Below are positions 18,454 through 26,980 of a stretch of DNA of 64,000 nt, in pieces (position 1 is the first letter of the stretch; each line of letters begins with the position of its first letter). The stretch is taken from positions 175,539 through 239,538 of the forward strand of contig NZ_JAOQNX010000002.1 of assembly GCF_025961575.1 (NCBI RefSeq), written 5' to 3'. The DNA is from Rhodoblastus acidophilus (lineage in GTDB: Bacteria > Pseudomonadota > Alphaproteobacteria > Rhizobiales > Beijerinckiaceae). Both the position numbers and the translations under genes were made by a program. Under the pieces are notes generated by a model, which saw nothing but the letters and a program-made list of their open reading frames with translations, was not told the DNA's origin and did not search any database.

Positions 18454-18759
18454 GTCGAAGTTTTCGGGGAGGCGGGAATGTGTTCGGACGTCGGCACGGG
18501 CTCTCATTCCGGGTGGGTTTGGACGCGACCCTAAATCACCCGCGCCTGAGTCGCCACGCCGCGCGAAAACGAATCACCTGTCCACCGCGCGATGCGCGGC
18601 CGGCGAGCTCGGGATTGCAGGGGAAACGAGGCGGGCGCGCTAACCCCCTGCAAGCATGTGAGCATTGCGCGCGCGGGATTGGGGCCTGTCCCAAGAGATT
18701 GACAATGTTGCGACGATCCTGAACAAGAGGTTAATTGCCGTAGCGTTCGCGAGCCTGAC
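18454..18759. other. Intergenic region upstream of folA and the coiled-coil gene
   Basis: 306 bp with no gene visible. A TTGACA at 18699-18704 could be a -35 element for the coiled-coil gene, but no good -10 lies at 17 bp. Two GANTC sites (GAGTC near 18547 and GAATC near 18571) are present. Nothing else is recognised. Confidence 0.4.
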
Positions 18760-19860
18760 ATGACCAATTTCCGCAGTGTTTTCAATTTCAAGCCGCAACA
18801 AAAATTAGATATTCCCGGAACGACCGGAAGTATTACAGATTACGAGCCGATTGATCCGATAGAATTCGTCGCCAACAAAGGCGATAATGAGGCGGATGAT
18901 CAGCTCTGTTCGCTCATGAATACGATCAAGGACCGCACGCTTACTCTCAAGTGCGAACAGCAGAAAGTCGTGTCGGACTGGCAGATCGGCATGGACCAGC
19001 TGACAAGCCAAATGGCCACGCTTCAGCCGCTGCTGATGAAGAGCCTGCAACGCGGCGCCGAACGCGAACAGACCATCCTCCGCCTGACCGCGTCGGAAAC
19101 CAATCTCAAACATTGCCTGGCCCAGGCCGAGCGCGACCTCGCCCATTACCGGCCGATCAACGCCCAGCTTGAAAACGAGCTCAGATCCGCGCGGCATCAA
19201 TTGTCGATGGCGACGCGTCAGGCCGCGGACGCCGAGGCCGAGAACACCAAGGCCCAGGGGCTGATCAACGACCTGCATCAGCGGGTGGCGACGGCCGAAT
19301 CCGCCCGCCAGCAGCTGCTGGAGGAAAACAGCGCCAATCGCCAGAGGCTGCAAAAGCACGAGGTCGCGCTGCCGAAAATGATCCGCGAGGCCGCCGAGAT
19401 GAAGTCTCAGCTCGTCTCCACCGCCGCCGACCTCGAACGCGTCGAAAGCGACCTCGAGGCCATGTCGCAGAAATATGCCGCGGAATGCGACGAACACGGG
19501 CGCACGCGCGCGGCTTTGCGCGACGCGGAGGCGCAGATCCGGCGAATGCAGGCCGAGCTCAAGGCGCGCTCCGACGAGGCCCAGGAGCGCGACCGCCGCG
19601 CCGCCGAACGGCTCGCCGGGCATGAAAAGAAGATCTACGATCTGGAAATCCGGCAATCGGCGCTGTTGTCCAAGATCGATTTCCTCACCCGGCTGAACGA
19701 GCGCCAGCGCGACGAACTGAGGCGCCAAAGCGACCATATCGGCAATCTCGAAGCGTCGAATCAGCAGCTTCTCAACACCCATCCGCGCTTCACCTCGCCT
19801 CTCGACGACGACGAGGACGCGCAGATGGCCCAGCGCAAACTGCGCGCCGTCGAAGTCTAA
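18760..19860 (+). CDS. Long coiled-coil protein, possibly intermediate-filament-like
   Basis: 366 residues. A polar N-terminal segment of about 50 residues is followed by nearly continuous heptad-rich coiled coil from about 60 to 345 (ERDLAHYRPINAQLENELRS, then QRQRDELRRQ-type repeats), rich in Glu, Gln, Arg and Ala. There is no signal peptide or membrane helix, so it is cytoplasmic. The layout recalls crescentin-like cell-shape proteins of alphaproteobacteria, but no specific motif proves this. Generic structural or scaffolding proteins remain possible. It is monocistronic, between folA and a divergent regulator. Confidence 0.75.
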   Translation: MTNFRSVFNFKPQQKLDIPGTTGSITDYEPIDPIEFVANKGDNEADDQLCSLMNTIKDRTLTLKCEQQKVVSDWQIGMDQLTSQMATLQPLLMKSLQRGAEREQTILRLTASETNLKHCLAQAERDLAHYRPINAQLENELRSARHQLSMATRQAADAEAENTKAQGLINDLHQRVATAESARQQLLEENSANRQRLQKHEVALPKMIREAAEMKSQLVSTAADLERVESDLEAMSQKYAAECDEHGRTRAALRDAEAQIRRMQAELKARSDEAQERDRRAAERLAGHEKKIYDLEIRQSALLSKIDFLTRLNERQRDELRRQSDHIGNLEASNQQLLNTHPRFTSPLDDDEDAQMAQRKLRAVEV

Positions 19861-19884
19861 GCACGCGAAGTCCGCCGCCCCCGG

Positions 19885-20544
19885 TCAGGCGACGCGGCGC
19901 GCGCCGCGCAGAAAAAGATCGGCGCAGGCCGCCGCGCGCGTCTCGATCTCCTCGAGCGTCGGCGCCCCGATCCGGCCGAGCATGACCGCGCGCTGCCGCT
20001 CCATGATCATCATGCCGCGCAACATTTCCGCGGCGAGCTGCGGATCGGCGAGATCGAGTTCGCCCTTGCGGCATTGCTCCGCCAGCCAACCGGCGATGGC
20101 GTCATTGGTCCGCTTCATCGCGAGTTCGTAGAAGGACTGGCCGATTTCCGGAAAGCGGTCGCTCTCGCTGAACACCAGCTTGAACAAAGCGGTGGTCTCG
20201 GGATCGAGCGTCAACACGCAGAAGGCCGTGAGTATCCGCTTCAGCGCGGCGGTCCCGTCGAGCGCGCTCAGGATGGTCTGGTCGAGCTCCAGGATGAACC
20301 GGCCGATCCGCTCCGAAATCACGTCGCGAAACAAATCGGCCTTGCAGGGCGACAGCCGGTAGAGCGTCTTGGTGGAGACGCCGGCGCGCTGGGCCACTGC
20401 GCTCATCGAGGCGCCGGCGAAACCGCGCGCGAGAAATTCCACCCGCGCCGCCTCGACGATGATCGCGAGGGTCTCGGCGTCAGGGCGCAGCTGCGGGCGT
20501 CCCCGGCCCCGACAGGCTTCGCTTGCATTTTCGACTACAGCCAT
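19885..20544 (-). CDS. TetR-family repressor of the adjacent efflux operon
   Basis: 219 residues from the ATG at 20544. The N-terminal helix-turn-helix is GFAGASMSAVAQRAGVSTKT followed by LYRLSPCKADLF. The C-terminal part is a TetR ligand domain of the AcrR/TetR_C type. It is transcribed away from the EmrA/EmrB genes, and a pair of inverted ATTTTCCAAAAT-type sites covers its start codon and the space between, as expected for a self-regulating local repressor. A 2.2-kb open frame running further upstream is antisense and not real. Confidence 0.92.
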   Translation of the reverse strand: MAVVENASEACRGRGRPQLRPDAETLAIIVEAARVEFLARGFAGASMSAVAQRAGVSTKTLYRLSPCKADLFRDVISERIGRFILELDQTILSALDGTAALKRILTAFCVLTLDPETTALFKLVFSESDRFPEIGQSFYELAMKRTNDAIAGWLAEQCRKGELDLADPQLAAEMLRGMMIMERQRAVMLGRIGAPTLEEIETRAAACADLFLRGARRVA

Positions 20545-20593
20545 TTTCCAAAATCCGATTGACGGAGTCCCCGGTCGGTGTATTTTGGAAAAT
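20543..20593. promoter_or_regulatory. Paired TetR-type operators
   Basis: ATTTTCCAAAAT (20543-20554) and its exact complement ATTTTGGAAAAT (20582-20593) lie with centres 39 bp apart. Each is itself a dyad. The right one extends to GTATTTT-GG-AAAATAC (20580-20595). The left site overlaps the repressor start codon. This is a probable operator for both divergent promoters. Confidence 0.7.
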
Positions 20594-20658
20594 ACATCGT
20601 TTCCATAAATACGGCAAGCCGTTTGACCCGGCGCCTCAGACCAGGCGGGAGCGCGACC

Positions 20659-21894
20659 ATGACAGACCTCCAGCACACCCAGACATTTGACGACGCCCTC
20701 GTCGCCGACAGCGCGCCGACAAACCCCGACCATCTGCCGGCGCCCCGGCGTTCCGCTTCGATCGCCAAGCGGTCTCAGGAGGTCGAGGCCGAGGCCTTGG
20801 AAGCCGCGCCGGCGCCGCGCCAAACCGTCAAGGATTTCGTCAAGAAGACGCTGCTGGTCGGCCTGAGCCTGGCGGCCCTGACCGCCGCCAGCCATTATGG
20901 CGAGCGCTACTGGCGGGTTGGCCGGTTCGAAGTGTCCACCGACGACGCCTATGTCAAGGCCGACAGCACCACGATCGCGCCGAAAGTGGCGGGCTATATC
21001 GGCGCCGTGCTGGTCGGCGACAATGAGCCGGTCAAGGCCGGGCAGGTTCTCGCCCGCATCGACGACCGCGATTTCAAGGTGGCGGTGGAACAGGCGGAGG
21101 CCGGCGTCGCCGCCGCGCAAGCGGCCATCGCCAACAAGCAGGCGGCCCTGGTCGCGCAGGATTCCGCGATCGAGGCCGCGCGGGCCAATGTCGCCGCCGA
21201 CGAGGCCAACGCCACTTTCGCCGACCAGGACAACAAGCGCTACACCGATCTGGCCAAGACCGGGTTCGGCACGGTGCAGAATGCGCAGCAGGCCGTTTCG
21301 CGCCAGCTCGCGGCCCGCGCGGCGGTGACCCGCGACCAGGCGGCGCTGACCAACGCCACCCGGCAGCTCGACGTGCTCAAGGCGGAGCTCGGCCAGGCCC
21401 AGGCCAATCTGCTCACCGCCAAGGCCGCGCTCGACCAGGCCAGGCTGAACCTGTCCTATACCGTCATTGTCGCGCCGGTCGACGGCCAAGTCGGAGCCCG
21501 CACCCTGCGCACCGGCCAATATGTGCAGGCCGGCACGCAATTGATGTCGGTGGTGCCGATCGACGCCGCCTATGTCGTCGCCAATTTCAAGGAAACCCAG
21601 CTGACCGATGTGCGGCCGGGACAGAAGGTCGAGATCGAGGTCGACACCTTTCCCGGCCAGATTTTCACCGGCCGCGTCGACAGCCTCGCCCCGGCGAGCG
21701 GCCAGGAGTTCGCGCTGCTGCCGCCCGACAACGCCACCGGCAATTTCACCAAAGTGGTGCAGCGCATCCCGGTGAAAATCACTTTTGACGGAGGGCCGCT
21801 CGATGCGGTGCTGCGTCCGGGCATGTCGGTGGTCCCGACCATCGACACCAGGACCGCGCCGCAAGTCGCCGCCGCCAGCGCGCATAGGGGATAG
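20659..21894 (+). CDS. HlyD/EmrA-family efflux adaptor
   Basis: 411 residues from the ATG at 20659 (MTDLQHTQTFDDALVADS), with an AGGCGGGAGCG site upstream. A single membrane helix near 65-85 anchors the protein. FEVSTDDAYVKADSTTIAPK is the classic EmrA start of the barrel-sandwich domain, followed by a coiled-coil hairpin and TGQYVQAGTQLMSVVP. It is the periplasmic adaptor for the EmrB-type pump 4 bp downstream. The outer-membrane channel is not in the window. Substrates are unknown; multidrug export is typical of the family. Confidence 0.93.
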   Translation: MTDLQHTQTFDDALVADSAPTNPDHLPAPRRSASIAKRSQEVEAEALEAAPAPRQTVKDFVKKTLLVGLSLAALTAASHYGERYWRVGRFEVSTDDAYVKADSTTIAPKVAGYIGAVLVGDNEPVKAGQVLARIDDRDFKVAVEQAEAGVAAAQAAIANKQAALVAQDSAIEAARANVAADEANATFADQDNKRYTDLAKTGFGTVQNAQQAVSRQLAARAAVTRDQAALTNATRQLDVLKAELGQAQANLLTAKAALDQARLNLSYTVIVAPVDGQVGARTLRTGQYVQAGTQLMSVVPIDAAYVVANFKETQLTDVRPGQKVEIEVDTFPGQIFTGRVDSLAPASGQEFALLPPDNATGNFTKVVQRIPVKITFDGGPLDAVLRPGMSVVPTIDTRTAPQVAAASAHRG

Positions 21895-21898
21895 GCCC

Positions 21899-23500
21899 AT
21901 GACTGCGACCGCCGTTTCCCCCGCGCGTGACGTTCCGCCGGCCGGCGCGAGCGTCGCGGCCAGCCCCGGGGCGAGCCCCGGGGCAAGCCCCAAAGCCTGG
22001 ATCGCCGTCTGCGCCAGCATGATCGGCGCATTCATGGCGATCCTCAACATCCAGATCACCAACGCCTCGCTGCTCGATATCGAGGGCGGCATCGGCACCG
22101 GCGTCGACAATGGCGCGTGGATCTCGACCTCCTATCTGATCGGCGAGATCGTGGTGATCCCGCTCACCGACTATCTCAGCCGGGTGTTCTCGTTCCGCCG
22201 CTACATCCTCGGCAGCACCCTGCTGTTCGCCTTGTTTTCCGTCGCCTGCGCCTTCGCCCGCGACCTCGGGACGATGATCGTGCTGCGCGGCCTCCAGGGT
22301 TTTTTCGGCGGCGTGCTGATCCCCATGGCATTCACCATGGTTCTGACCCGGCTGCCCAAGCCGCAGCAGCCGATCGGCCTCGCCATGTTCTCGCTGGCCG
22401 TCACTTTCGCGCCGGCCATCGGCCCGACCATCGGCGGCACTCTCACTGAAAATTATGGCTGGCAGACGATTTTCTTCGTCAATGTCGTCCCGAGCCTGGT
22501 GATGGTCGCGGCGCTCGCCCTGACGCTCGAGCGCGAGCCCATGCGCCTCGGCCTGCTCCGCGACGGCGACTGGGCCGGCATCGTCACCATGGCCATCGGC
22601 CTTTCGGCGCTGCAGACCGTGCTCGAAGAGGGCAACAAGGACGATTGGTTCGCCTCGCCCTTGATCTTGCAATTGGCGGTCGTCGCCTTGGTGTTCCTGT
22701 CGGCCTTCATCGCCATCGAGCTCAGGGTGAAGCAGCCGCTGGTCAATCTGCGCCTGCTCACCCGCCGCAATTTCATCGTCGGCGTCGGCGCCAACATGCT
22801 GATCGGCTTCGCATTGTTCGGCACCGTCTATGTGATGCCGCAATATCTGGGACAGGTGCAGCGCTATAATGCGCAGCAGATCGGCGAGGTGCTGGCCTGG
22901 ACCGGCCTGCCGCAATTGCTGCTGATCCCCTTCGTGCCGCTGCTGATGAAGCGGTTCGACGCGCGCTATATCGGCTTCGTCGGCATTGTGATTTTCGCCG
23001 GGAGTTCGCTGATGAACATCGGCCTTTCCGCCGATTCCGCCGGCGACCAGCTGTTTGCGCCCAATGTGGTGCGCGCCATCGGGCAGGCGCTGGTGATCAC
23101 GCCGGTCAGCGCCATCGTCACCGCCGGCATCGCCCCGAGCGAGGCGGGCGCGGCCTCGGGCCTGTCCAACATGCTGCGCAATCTCGGCGGCGCCGTGGGC
23201 ACGGCGACGCTCGCCACGCTGATCACCAAGCGCGAGCAGTTCCATTCCAACATTATCGGCCAGTCGGTGACCGTCTATGCCGAGGAAACCCGCAAGCGGC
23301 TTGCCGACCTCACCCAATATTTCCTGGCGCATGGCGTGTCCGACGTCGCAACGGCGCAGGCCAAGGCGGTCGTCGCCATCGGGGCCGCCGTCAAGCGCCA
23401 GGCGCTGATCATGGCGTTCAGCGACGCCTTCGCCGTGCTCGGGCTGATCCTGCTGGTCGCCGCTTTCGCCCTGCTGTTCGCCTCGAAGATGAAGCCGTGA
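21899..23500 (+). CDS. DHA2-family MFS efflux permease (EmrB/QacA type)
   Basis: 533 residues with about 14 hydrophobic helices, the DHA2 layout. FMAILNIQITNASLLDIEGG is the EmrB first-helix signature, and GFFGGVLIPMAFTMV and GPTIGGTLTENYGWQTIFF are motif C-like regions. Near the N terminus a 12-bp tandem repeat encodes SPGASPGAS, a low-complexity linker. It works with the adaptor 4 bp upstream to export a hydrophobic compound by proton antiport. It converges with thyA, with 7 bp between stops. Confidence 0.93.
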   Translation: MTATAVSPARDVPPAGASVAASPGASPGASPKAWIAVCASMIGAFMAILNIQITNASLLDIEGGIGTGVDNGAWISTSYLIGEIVVIPLTDYLSRVFSFRRYILGSTLLFALFSVACAFARDLGTMIVLRGLQGFFGGVLIPMAFTMVLTRLPKPQQPIGLAMFSLAVTFAPAIGPTIGGTLTENYGWQTIFFVNVVPSLVMVAALALTLEREPMRLGLLRDGDWAGIVTMAIGLSALQTVLEEGNKDDWFASPLILQLAVVALVFLSAFIAIELRVKQPLVNLRLLTRRNFIVGVGANMLIGFALFGTVYVMPQYLGQVQRYNAQQIGEVLAWTGLPQLLLIPFVPLLMKRFDARYIGFVGIVIFAGSSLMNIGLSADSAGDQLFAPNVVRAIGQALVITPVSAIVTAGIAPSEAGAASGLSNMLRNLGGAVGTATLATLITKREQFHSNIIGQSVTVYAEETRKRLADLTQYFLAHGVSDVATAQAKAVVAIGAAVKRQALIMAFSDAFAVLGLILLVAAFALLFASKMKP

Positions 23501-23507
23501 GCGCCCG

Positions 23508-24404
23508 TCAGACCGCGACTTCGGCCGCGATATGCGGATGGGGATCGTAGTCCTCGACCTCGAAATCCTCGATGCGATAGCCGTCGATGCTCGACGGCTT
23601 GCGCTTGAGCACAAGACGCGGCATCGGGCGGGGCGCGCGGGTCAGTTGCAGCCGCGCCTGGTCGAGCTGGTTGAGATAAAGGTGCACGTCACCGCCGACC
23701 CAGATGAATTCGCCGAGGTCCAGGTCGCATTGCTGGGCGATCATCGCCTGCAGCGCCACCGCGCCCGCCCAGTTGAACGGGCAGCCGAGAAACAGGTCCA
23801 CCGAGCGCTGCAACAGCAGGCAGGACAACCGGTCCTTACTGACGTGGAACTGGTAGACCATGTGACAGGGCGGCAGCGCCATTTCGTCGATTTCGGCGAC
23901 GTTCCAGCCGTGGAACAGGATGCGGCGGCTGGACGGATTGGTCTTCAGCGCATGGATGATTCCGGCGATCTGGTCGTGCTCGCGCCCGTCCGGGCCGCGC
24001 CAGCGCCGCCATTGTTTTCCGTAGACCGGGCCGAGGTCTCCCCATTTTTGGGCGAATGCGTCGTCCGCGACGATTCGGGCTTCAAAAACCTCCTGGCTGA
24101 CGGGATCGCCGGTTTCCTTGCGGTAGCGGGCCAGCGGCCAGTCCGACCAGATCCGCACATTTTCCTTGAGCAGCGGCTGGATGTTGGTGTCGCCGGTGAG
24201 GAACCACAGCATTTCCTTGACCGCGGTTTTCCAGAACACCCGCTTTGTCGTCAGGATGGGCGCGCCGGCGCCGACGTCGAACCGGGTCAGCGCGCCGAAA
24301 ATGGAGAGCGTGCCGACCCCCGTGCGGTCGACGCGCTTGTCGCCATGATCAAGGACCTGCTGCAGCAGGTCGAGATATTGATATTCGGGGTGGCGGTTCA
24401 GCAT
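23508..24404 (-). CDS. thyA: Thymidylate synthase
   Basis: 298 residues, longer than the common 264. The catalytic Cys is in LPPCHMVYQFHVS, and LQRSVDLFLGCPFNWAG and GGDVHLYLNQLDQ hold the substrate Arg, Asp, Asn, His and Tyr. Two usually invariant stretches vary: PFNIAS reads PFNWAG and HLYxNHxxQ reads HLYLNQLDQ. The insert near 95-140 resembles the longer ThyA branch. It methylates dUMP using methylene-tetrahydrofolate. The 5' end of the gene, MLNRHPEYQYLDLLQQVL, is normal. Confidence 0.95.
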   Translation of the reverse strand: MLNRHPEYQYLDLLQQVLDHGDKRVDRTGVGTLSIFGALTRFDVGAGAPILTTKRVFWKTAVKEMLWFLTGDTNIQPLLKENVRIWSDWPLARYRKETGDPVSQEVFEARIVADDAFAQKWGDLGPVYGKQWRRWRGPDGREHDQIAGIIHALKTNPSSRRILFHGWNVAEIDEMALPPCHMVYQFHVSKDRLSCLLLQRSVDLFLGCPFNWAGAVALQAMIAQQCDLDLGEFIWVGGDVHLYLNQLDQARLQLTRAPRPMPRLVLKRKPSSIDGYRIEDFEVEDYDPHPHIAAEVAV

Positions 24405-24437
24405 GGCGGACTCCAGGCGAACCCGGGTTCCCGCCGC

Positions 24438-25286
24438 TCAATAGGTGAAGAAGCCGCGCCCGGTCTTGCGGCCGAGATAACCCGCGTCGCACATTTGTTT
24501 CAAGAGCGGGCTGGGGCGATACTTGGGGTCCGAAAACCCTTCGTAGAGCACCTCCATCACATCCAGGACAATGTCCAGGCCGATCAGGTCGCCGAGCGCC
24601 AGCGGGCCCATCGGGTGGGCGGCGCCCAGCTTCATCATCGCGTCGACGTCTTCCGGCGTCGCCACATTCTCATAGACGCAATTGATCGCCTCGTTGATCA
24701 TCGGGATCAGCACGCGATTGACGACAAAGCCGTAGGAATCGCGCGCGACCTTGGCTTCCTTGCCGAGCTTTGCCACCGTTTCGACCACGGCGGCGTTGAC
24801 GGCGTCGCTGGTCTGGATGGCGCGGATCACTTCGACCAGCTGCATCATCGCCACCGGATTGAAGAAGTGCATGCCGATGACGCGCTCGGGATGAGTCGAG
24901 GCGGCGGCGATCCTGGTCAGCGACAGGGAGGAGGTGTTGCTGGCGAAAATCGCCTGCGCGGAACAGATTCGGTCGAGATCGGCGACGATCGCCTTCTTGA
25001 CCTCGAATTTTTCGACGACCGCCTCGACGATCAGGTCGCGGTCATGAAAATCCTCGAGCGTCAGCGTCGGCGTGATCCGCGCCAGCGCTGCATCGGCCTC
25101 GGCTTGGGTGAGCTTTTCCTTGGCGGCGAGGCGCGCCAGGCTGGCCTTGATCGTGGCCCGCCCGCGGTCGAGCGCGTCCTGGGAAATGTCGCGCAGCAGC
25201 ACGGGATAGCCGCTGGTCGCGAAAGCCTGGGCGATGCCCGCCCCCATCACGCCGGCGCCAATCACGCCAATGGTCTCGATCTTCAT
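24438..25286 (-). CDS. 3-hydroxybutyryl-CoA dehydrogenase
   Basis: 282 residues from the ATG at 25286 (MKIETIGVIGAGVMG). The NAD-binding GxGxxG is GVIGAGVMGAGIAQAF. The catalytic His/Glu region is MHFFNPVAMMQLVEVI. The C-terminal dimer domain ends in GYLGRKTGRGFFTY, the typical end for this family. It oxidises 3-hydroxyacyl-CoA in fatty acid or polyhydroxybutyrate metabolism. A 45-residue upstream extension lacks family similarity. It is separated from thyA by 33 bp and may be independently transcribed. Confidence 0.93.
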   Translation of the reverse strand: MKIETIGVIGAGVMGAGIAQAFATSGYPVLLRDISQDALDRGRATIKASLARLAAKEKLTQAEADAALARITPTLTLEDFHDRDLIVEAVVEKFEVKKAIVADLDRICSAQAIFASNTSSLSLTRIAAASTHPERVIGMHFFNPVAMMQLVEVIRAIQTSDAVNAAVVETVAKLGKEAKVARDSYGFVVNRVLIPMINEAINCVYENVATPEDVDAMMKLGAAHPMGPLALGDLIGLDIVLDVMEVLYEGFSDPKYRPSPLLKQMCDAGYLGRKTGRGFFTY

Positions 25287-25434
25287 CTGTCGCGCCCCCT
25301 GTTTGCATTGCCTGGGGAAATTAGGCGCGCGGCTTGACGAAATCGAGAAGAAAGCCGCGTCAACGCCTGCGCAACAGGCGCCGCGCCGCGTTTTTCCCCT
25401 TTCGCGGCGCAAGAGCCTCACCTATATTCGAGTC

Positions 25435-25450
25435 GCCGTCCTCGGACGGC
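25435..25450. other. Small hairpin before the tmRNA gene
   Basis: GCCGTCC-TC-GGACGGC is a perfect 7-bp stem immediately before the tmRNA acceptor part. It may be a 5' processing signal or a terminator for upstream transcripts. Confidence 0.35.
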
Positions 25451-25771
25451 TATGGCGATAAATGGTCATCGAAATAAGCCTATCGGACCCGGGGGCGGTA
25501 CCCGGCGCCTCCACCCAAGTCCATATGCGAGCTTGCTTGATATGGATTTCGGCGGGGGCGAAATAGGATAGACGAGGGTGTAAAGGGTGTGCTTTTGCCC
25601 GGCATGATACCGCCGTTATCGGGTCAAACCTATAGTTGCCAACGACAACTATGCTCCGGTGGCCGTCGCCGCGTAATGCGGTGATAGTACCGAATTAAAG
25701 CCCTTGGGGGTTGCACCTCAAGGCGGGGCTCGGAGGCGCCTGGCAACAGAAGCCTCCACTTCTTCACCGGT
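25450..25771 (+). ncRNA. ssrA: Transfer-messenger RNA, circularly permuted alpha type
   Basis: The acceptor part comes first: CGGACCCGGGGGCGGTACCC is the T-arm, followed by GGCGCCTCCACC. After an intervening loop comes the coding part, starting GGGGGCGAAATAGGATAGACG, whose first seven bases pair with CGCCTCC. The tag reading frame at 25638-25676 encodes ANDNYAPVAVAA and a TAA stop, an alphaproteobacterial tag. The 3' end GGAGGC ... GCCTCC closes a helix. It rescues stalled ribosomes and tags proteins for degradation. End positions are approximate. It lies directly before sspB. Confidence 0.92.
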
Positions 25772-25784
25772 GCGGCTGGACGGC

Positions 25785-26354
25785 ATGTCGAAGGATTTGA
25801 TACGTTACGATCTTCAGGTTCAGGACGCCCTGCGCGGCGTCGTGAGAAAAGTGCTGGCCGACGCCGCGCGTGACGGCTTGCCCGGCGACCACCATTTCTA
25901 CATCACCTTCCGCACCCACGCGCCCGGCGTCACCTTGTCGAACCGGCTGCGCGAGCAATATCCGGAAGAGATGACCATCATCCTCCAGTACCAGTTCTGG
26001 GATCTGAAGGTCGATGAAGTCGGATTCGAAGTCGGGCTGCATTTCAAGAACGTGCCCGAACGGCTGGTCGTGCCCTTCGAGGCCATCGCCGGATTCTATG
26101 ACCCTTCCGTGCAGTTCGGGCTGAAATTCGAGGCCCAGGGCGAAGGCGACGAGGACGAGTCCGACGACGAGGCGATCGAGTTCGGGCCGGTGGCCAATCC
26201 GCCCCGCCCGGCCGTCCCCGCCGAAAAGCGCAGCGCCGAGCCCAAAGTCGCCCCGGCGGCTGAAAAGGCCGAGGCCTCCGCGGAGGCCGACGACAAGGGC
26301 GGCGACGACAGCGCCAAGATCGTGTCCATCGACGCTTTTCGCAAGAAGACCTGA
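25785..26354 (+). CDS. sspB: ClpXP adaptor SspB (alpha type)
   Basis: 189 residues from the ATG at 25785 (MSKDLIRYDLQVQDALRGVV). The SspB-fold body has LPGDHHFYITFRTHAPGVTL, LREQYPEEMTIILQYQFWDL and VPFEAIAGFYDPSVQFGL. A disordered, acidic and alanine-rich linker follows and the C terminus ends in IVSIDAFRKK, the ClpX-binding tail. It carries ssrA-tagged proteins to ClpXP. The gene sits directly after the tmRNA gene and overlaps the next small gene by one base. Confidence 0.95.
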   Translation: MSKDLIRYDLQVQDALRGVVRKVLADAARDGLPGDHHFYITFRTHAPGVTLSNRLREQYPEEMTIILQYQFWDLKVDEVGFEVGLHFKNVPERLVVPFEAIAGFYDPSVQFGLKFEAQGEGDEDESDDEAIEFGPVANPPRPAVPAEKRSAEPKVAPAAEKAEASAEADDKGGDDSAKIVSIDAFRKKT

Positions 26355-26554
26355 TGGGCGAGGTCGTCAACCTCCGCCAGGCGCGCAAGCGCCGCGACCG
26401 CAGCGCGCGGGAGGACGAGGCCGAAGCCAATCGGGTCAAACACGGATTGAGCAAGGCGGAGAAAAACCTCTCCGCCGCGCGACGCGATCAGGATGCGCGC
26501 AAGCTCGAGGGGCACAGGCTCAAGCCGGAGTCGCGCCATTCCGAAGACGACTGA
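26354..26554 (+). CDS. DUF4169 family small protein
   Basis: 66 residues: MGEVVNLRQARKRRDRSARE, then NRVKHGLSKAEK. It is very basic and polar, as in DUF4169. Its ATG overlaps the sspB stop, so it is coupled to sspB. The combination of sspB, DUF4169 and a ribbon-helix-helix gene is usual in Hyphomicrobiales. Function unknown. Confidence 0.88.
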   Translation: MGEVVNLRQARKRRDRSAREDEAEANRVKHGLSKAEKNLSAARRDQDARKLEGHRLKPESRHSEDD

Positions 26555-26588
26555 GGTCGTGTTTTTCTATTCCACAGCCATTATCCCG

Positions 26589-26698
26589 CGTCATGCCCGG
26601 GCTTGTCCCGGGCATCCACGCCGCGCCGCAGGGAAAACCCGGCGGAAATTCGCGTGGCGGAACCGCGTGGATGGCCGGGACAAGCCCGGCCATGACGG
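26589..26698. repeat. Dispersed repeat family 2, copy 1 (inverted BIME-like)
   Basis: CGTCATGCCCGGGCTTGTCC, continuing to CATCCACG, is followed after about 45 bp by its inverted form CGTGGATGGCCGGGACAAGC, ending CCATGACGG. Each arm contains an internal palindrome around GCCCGGG/CCCGGGC. The same element recurs at 59577-59687. This is a well-known type of intergenic palindromic repeat in Hyphomicrobiales. Confidence 0.85.
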
Positions 26699-26743
26699 CC
26701 TCTTACGAGGCGCCCCCCTCATGCCGCGGTCTGGGGCTGGCCT

Positions 26744-26980
26744 ATGACCGGACATCTGCGCAAGCGCTCCCTGGTCATTGCGGGGCACCGGACATCGATT
26801 TCGCTGGAAGACGATTTTTGGGAGGCGTTGCGCGACATTGCTGCAGCGCGCGGGCTCAGCGTGCCCGCCTTGGTCGCCGAGGTCGATTCCGCGCGGGGCG
26901 CCGCCAATCTGTCATCGGCGCTGCGCGTCGCCGTGCTGCGCCATTATCGCGCCGCCGCCTTGTCCTTTTCCCGCGTGTAA
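26744..26980 (+). CDS. Ribbon-helix-helix domain protein
   Basis: 78 residues. RKRSLVIAGHRTSISLEDDF and WEALRDIAAARGLSVPALVA form the ribbon-helix-helix DNA-binding fold of the RHH_4 type, the usual partner downstream of DUF4169. The repeat element separates it from that gene. The last 37 bp overlap the convergent secreted-protein gene. Target unknown. Confidence 0.85.
   Translation: MTGHLRKRSLVIAGHRTSISLEDDFWEALRDIAAARGLSVPALVAEVDSARGAANLSSALRVAVLRHYRAAALSFSRV

Noticed and set aside
19885..22110. A 741-codon minus-strand frame
   Set aside because: Only its last part is the TetR gene (19885-20544). The rest runs antisense to the efflux genes with shadow composition.
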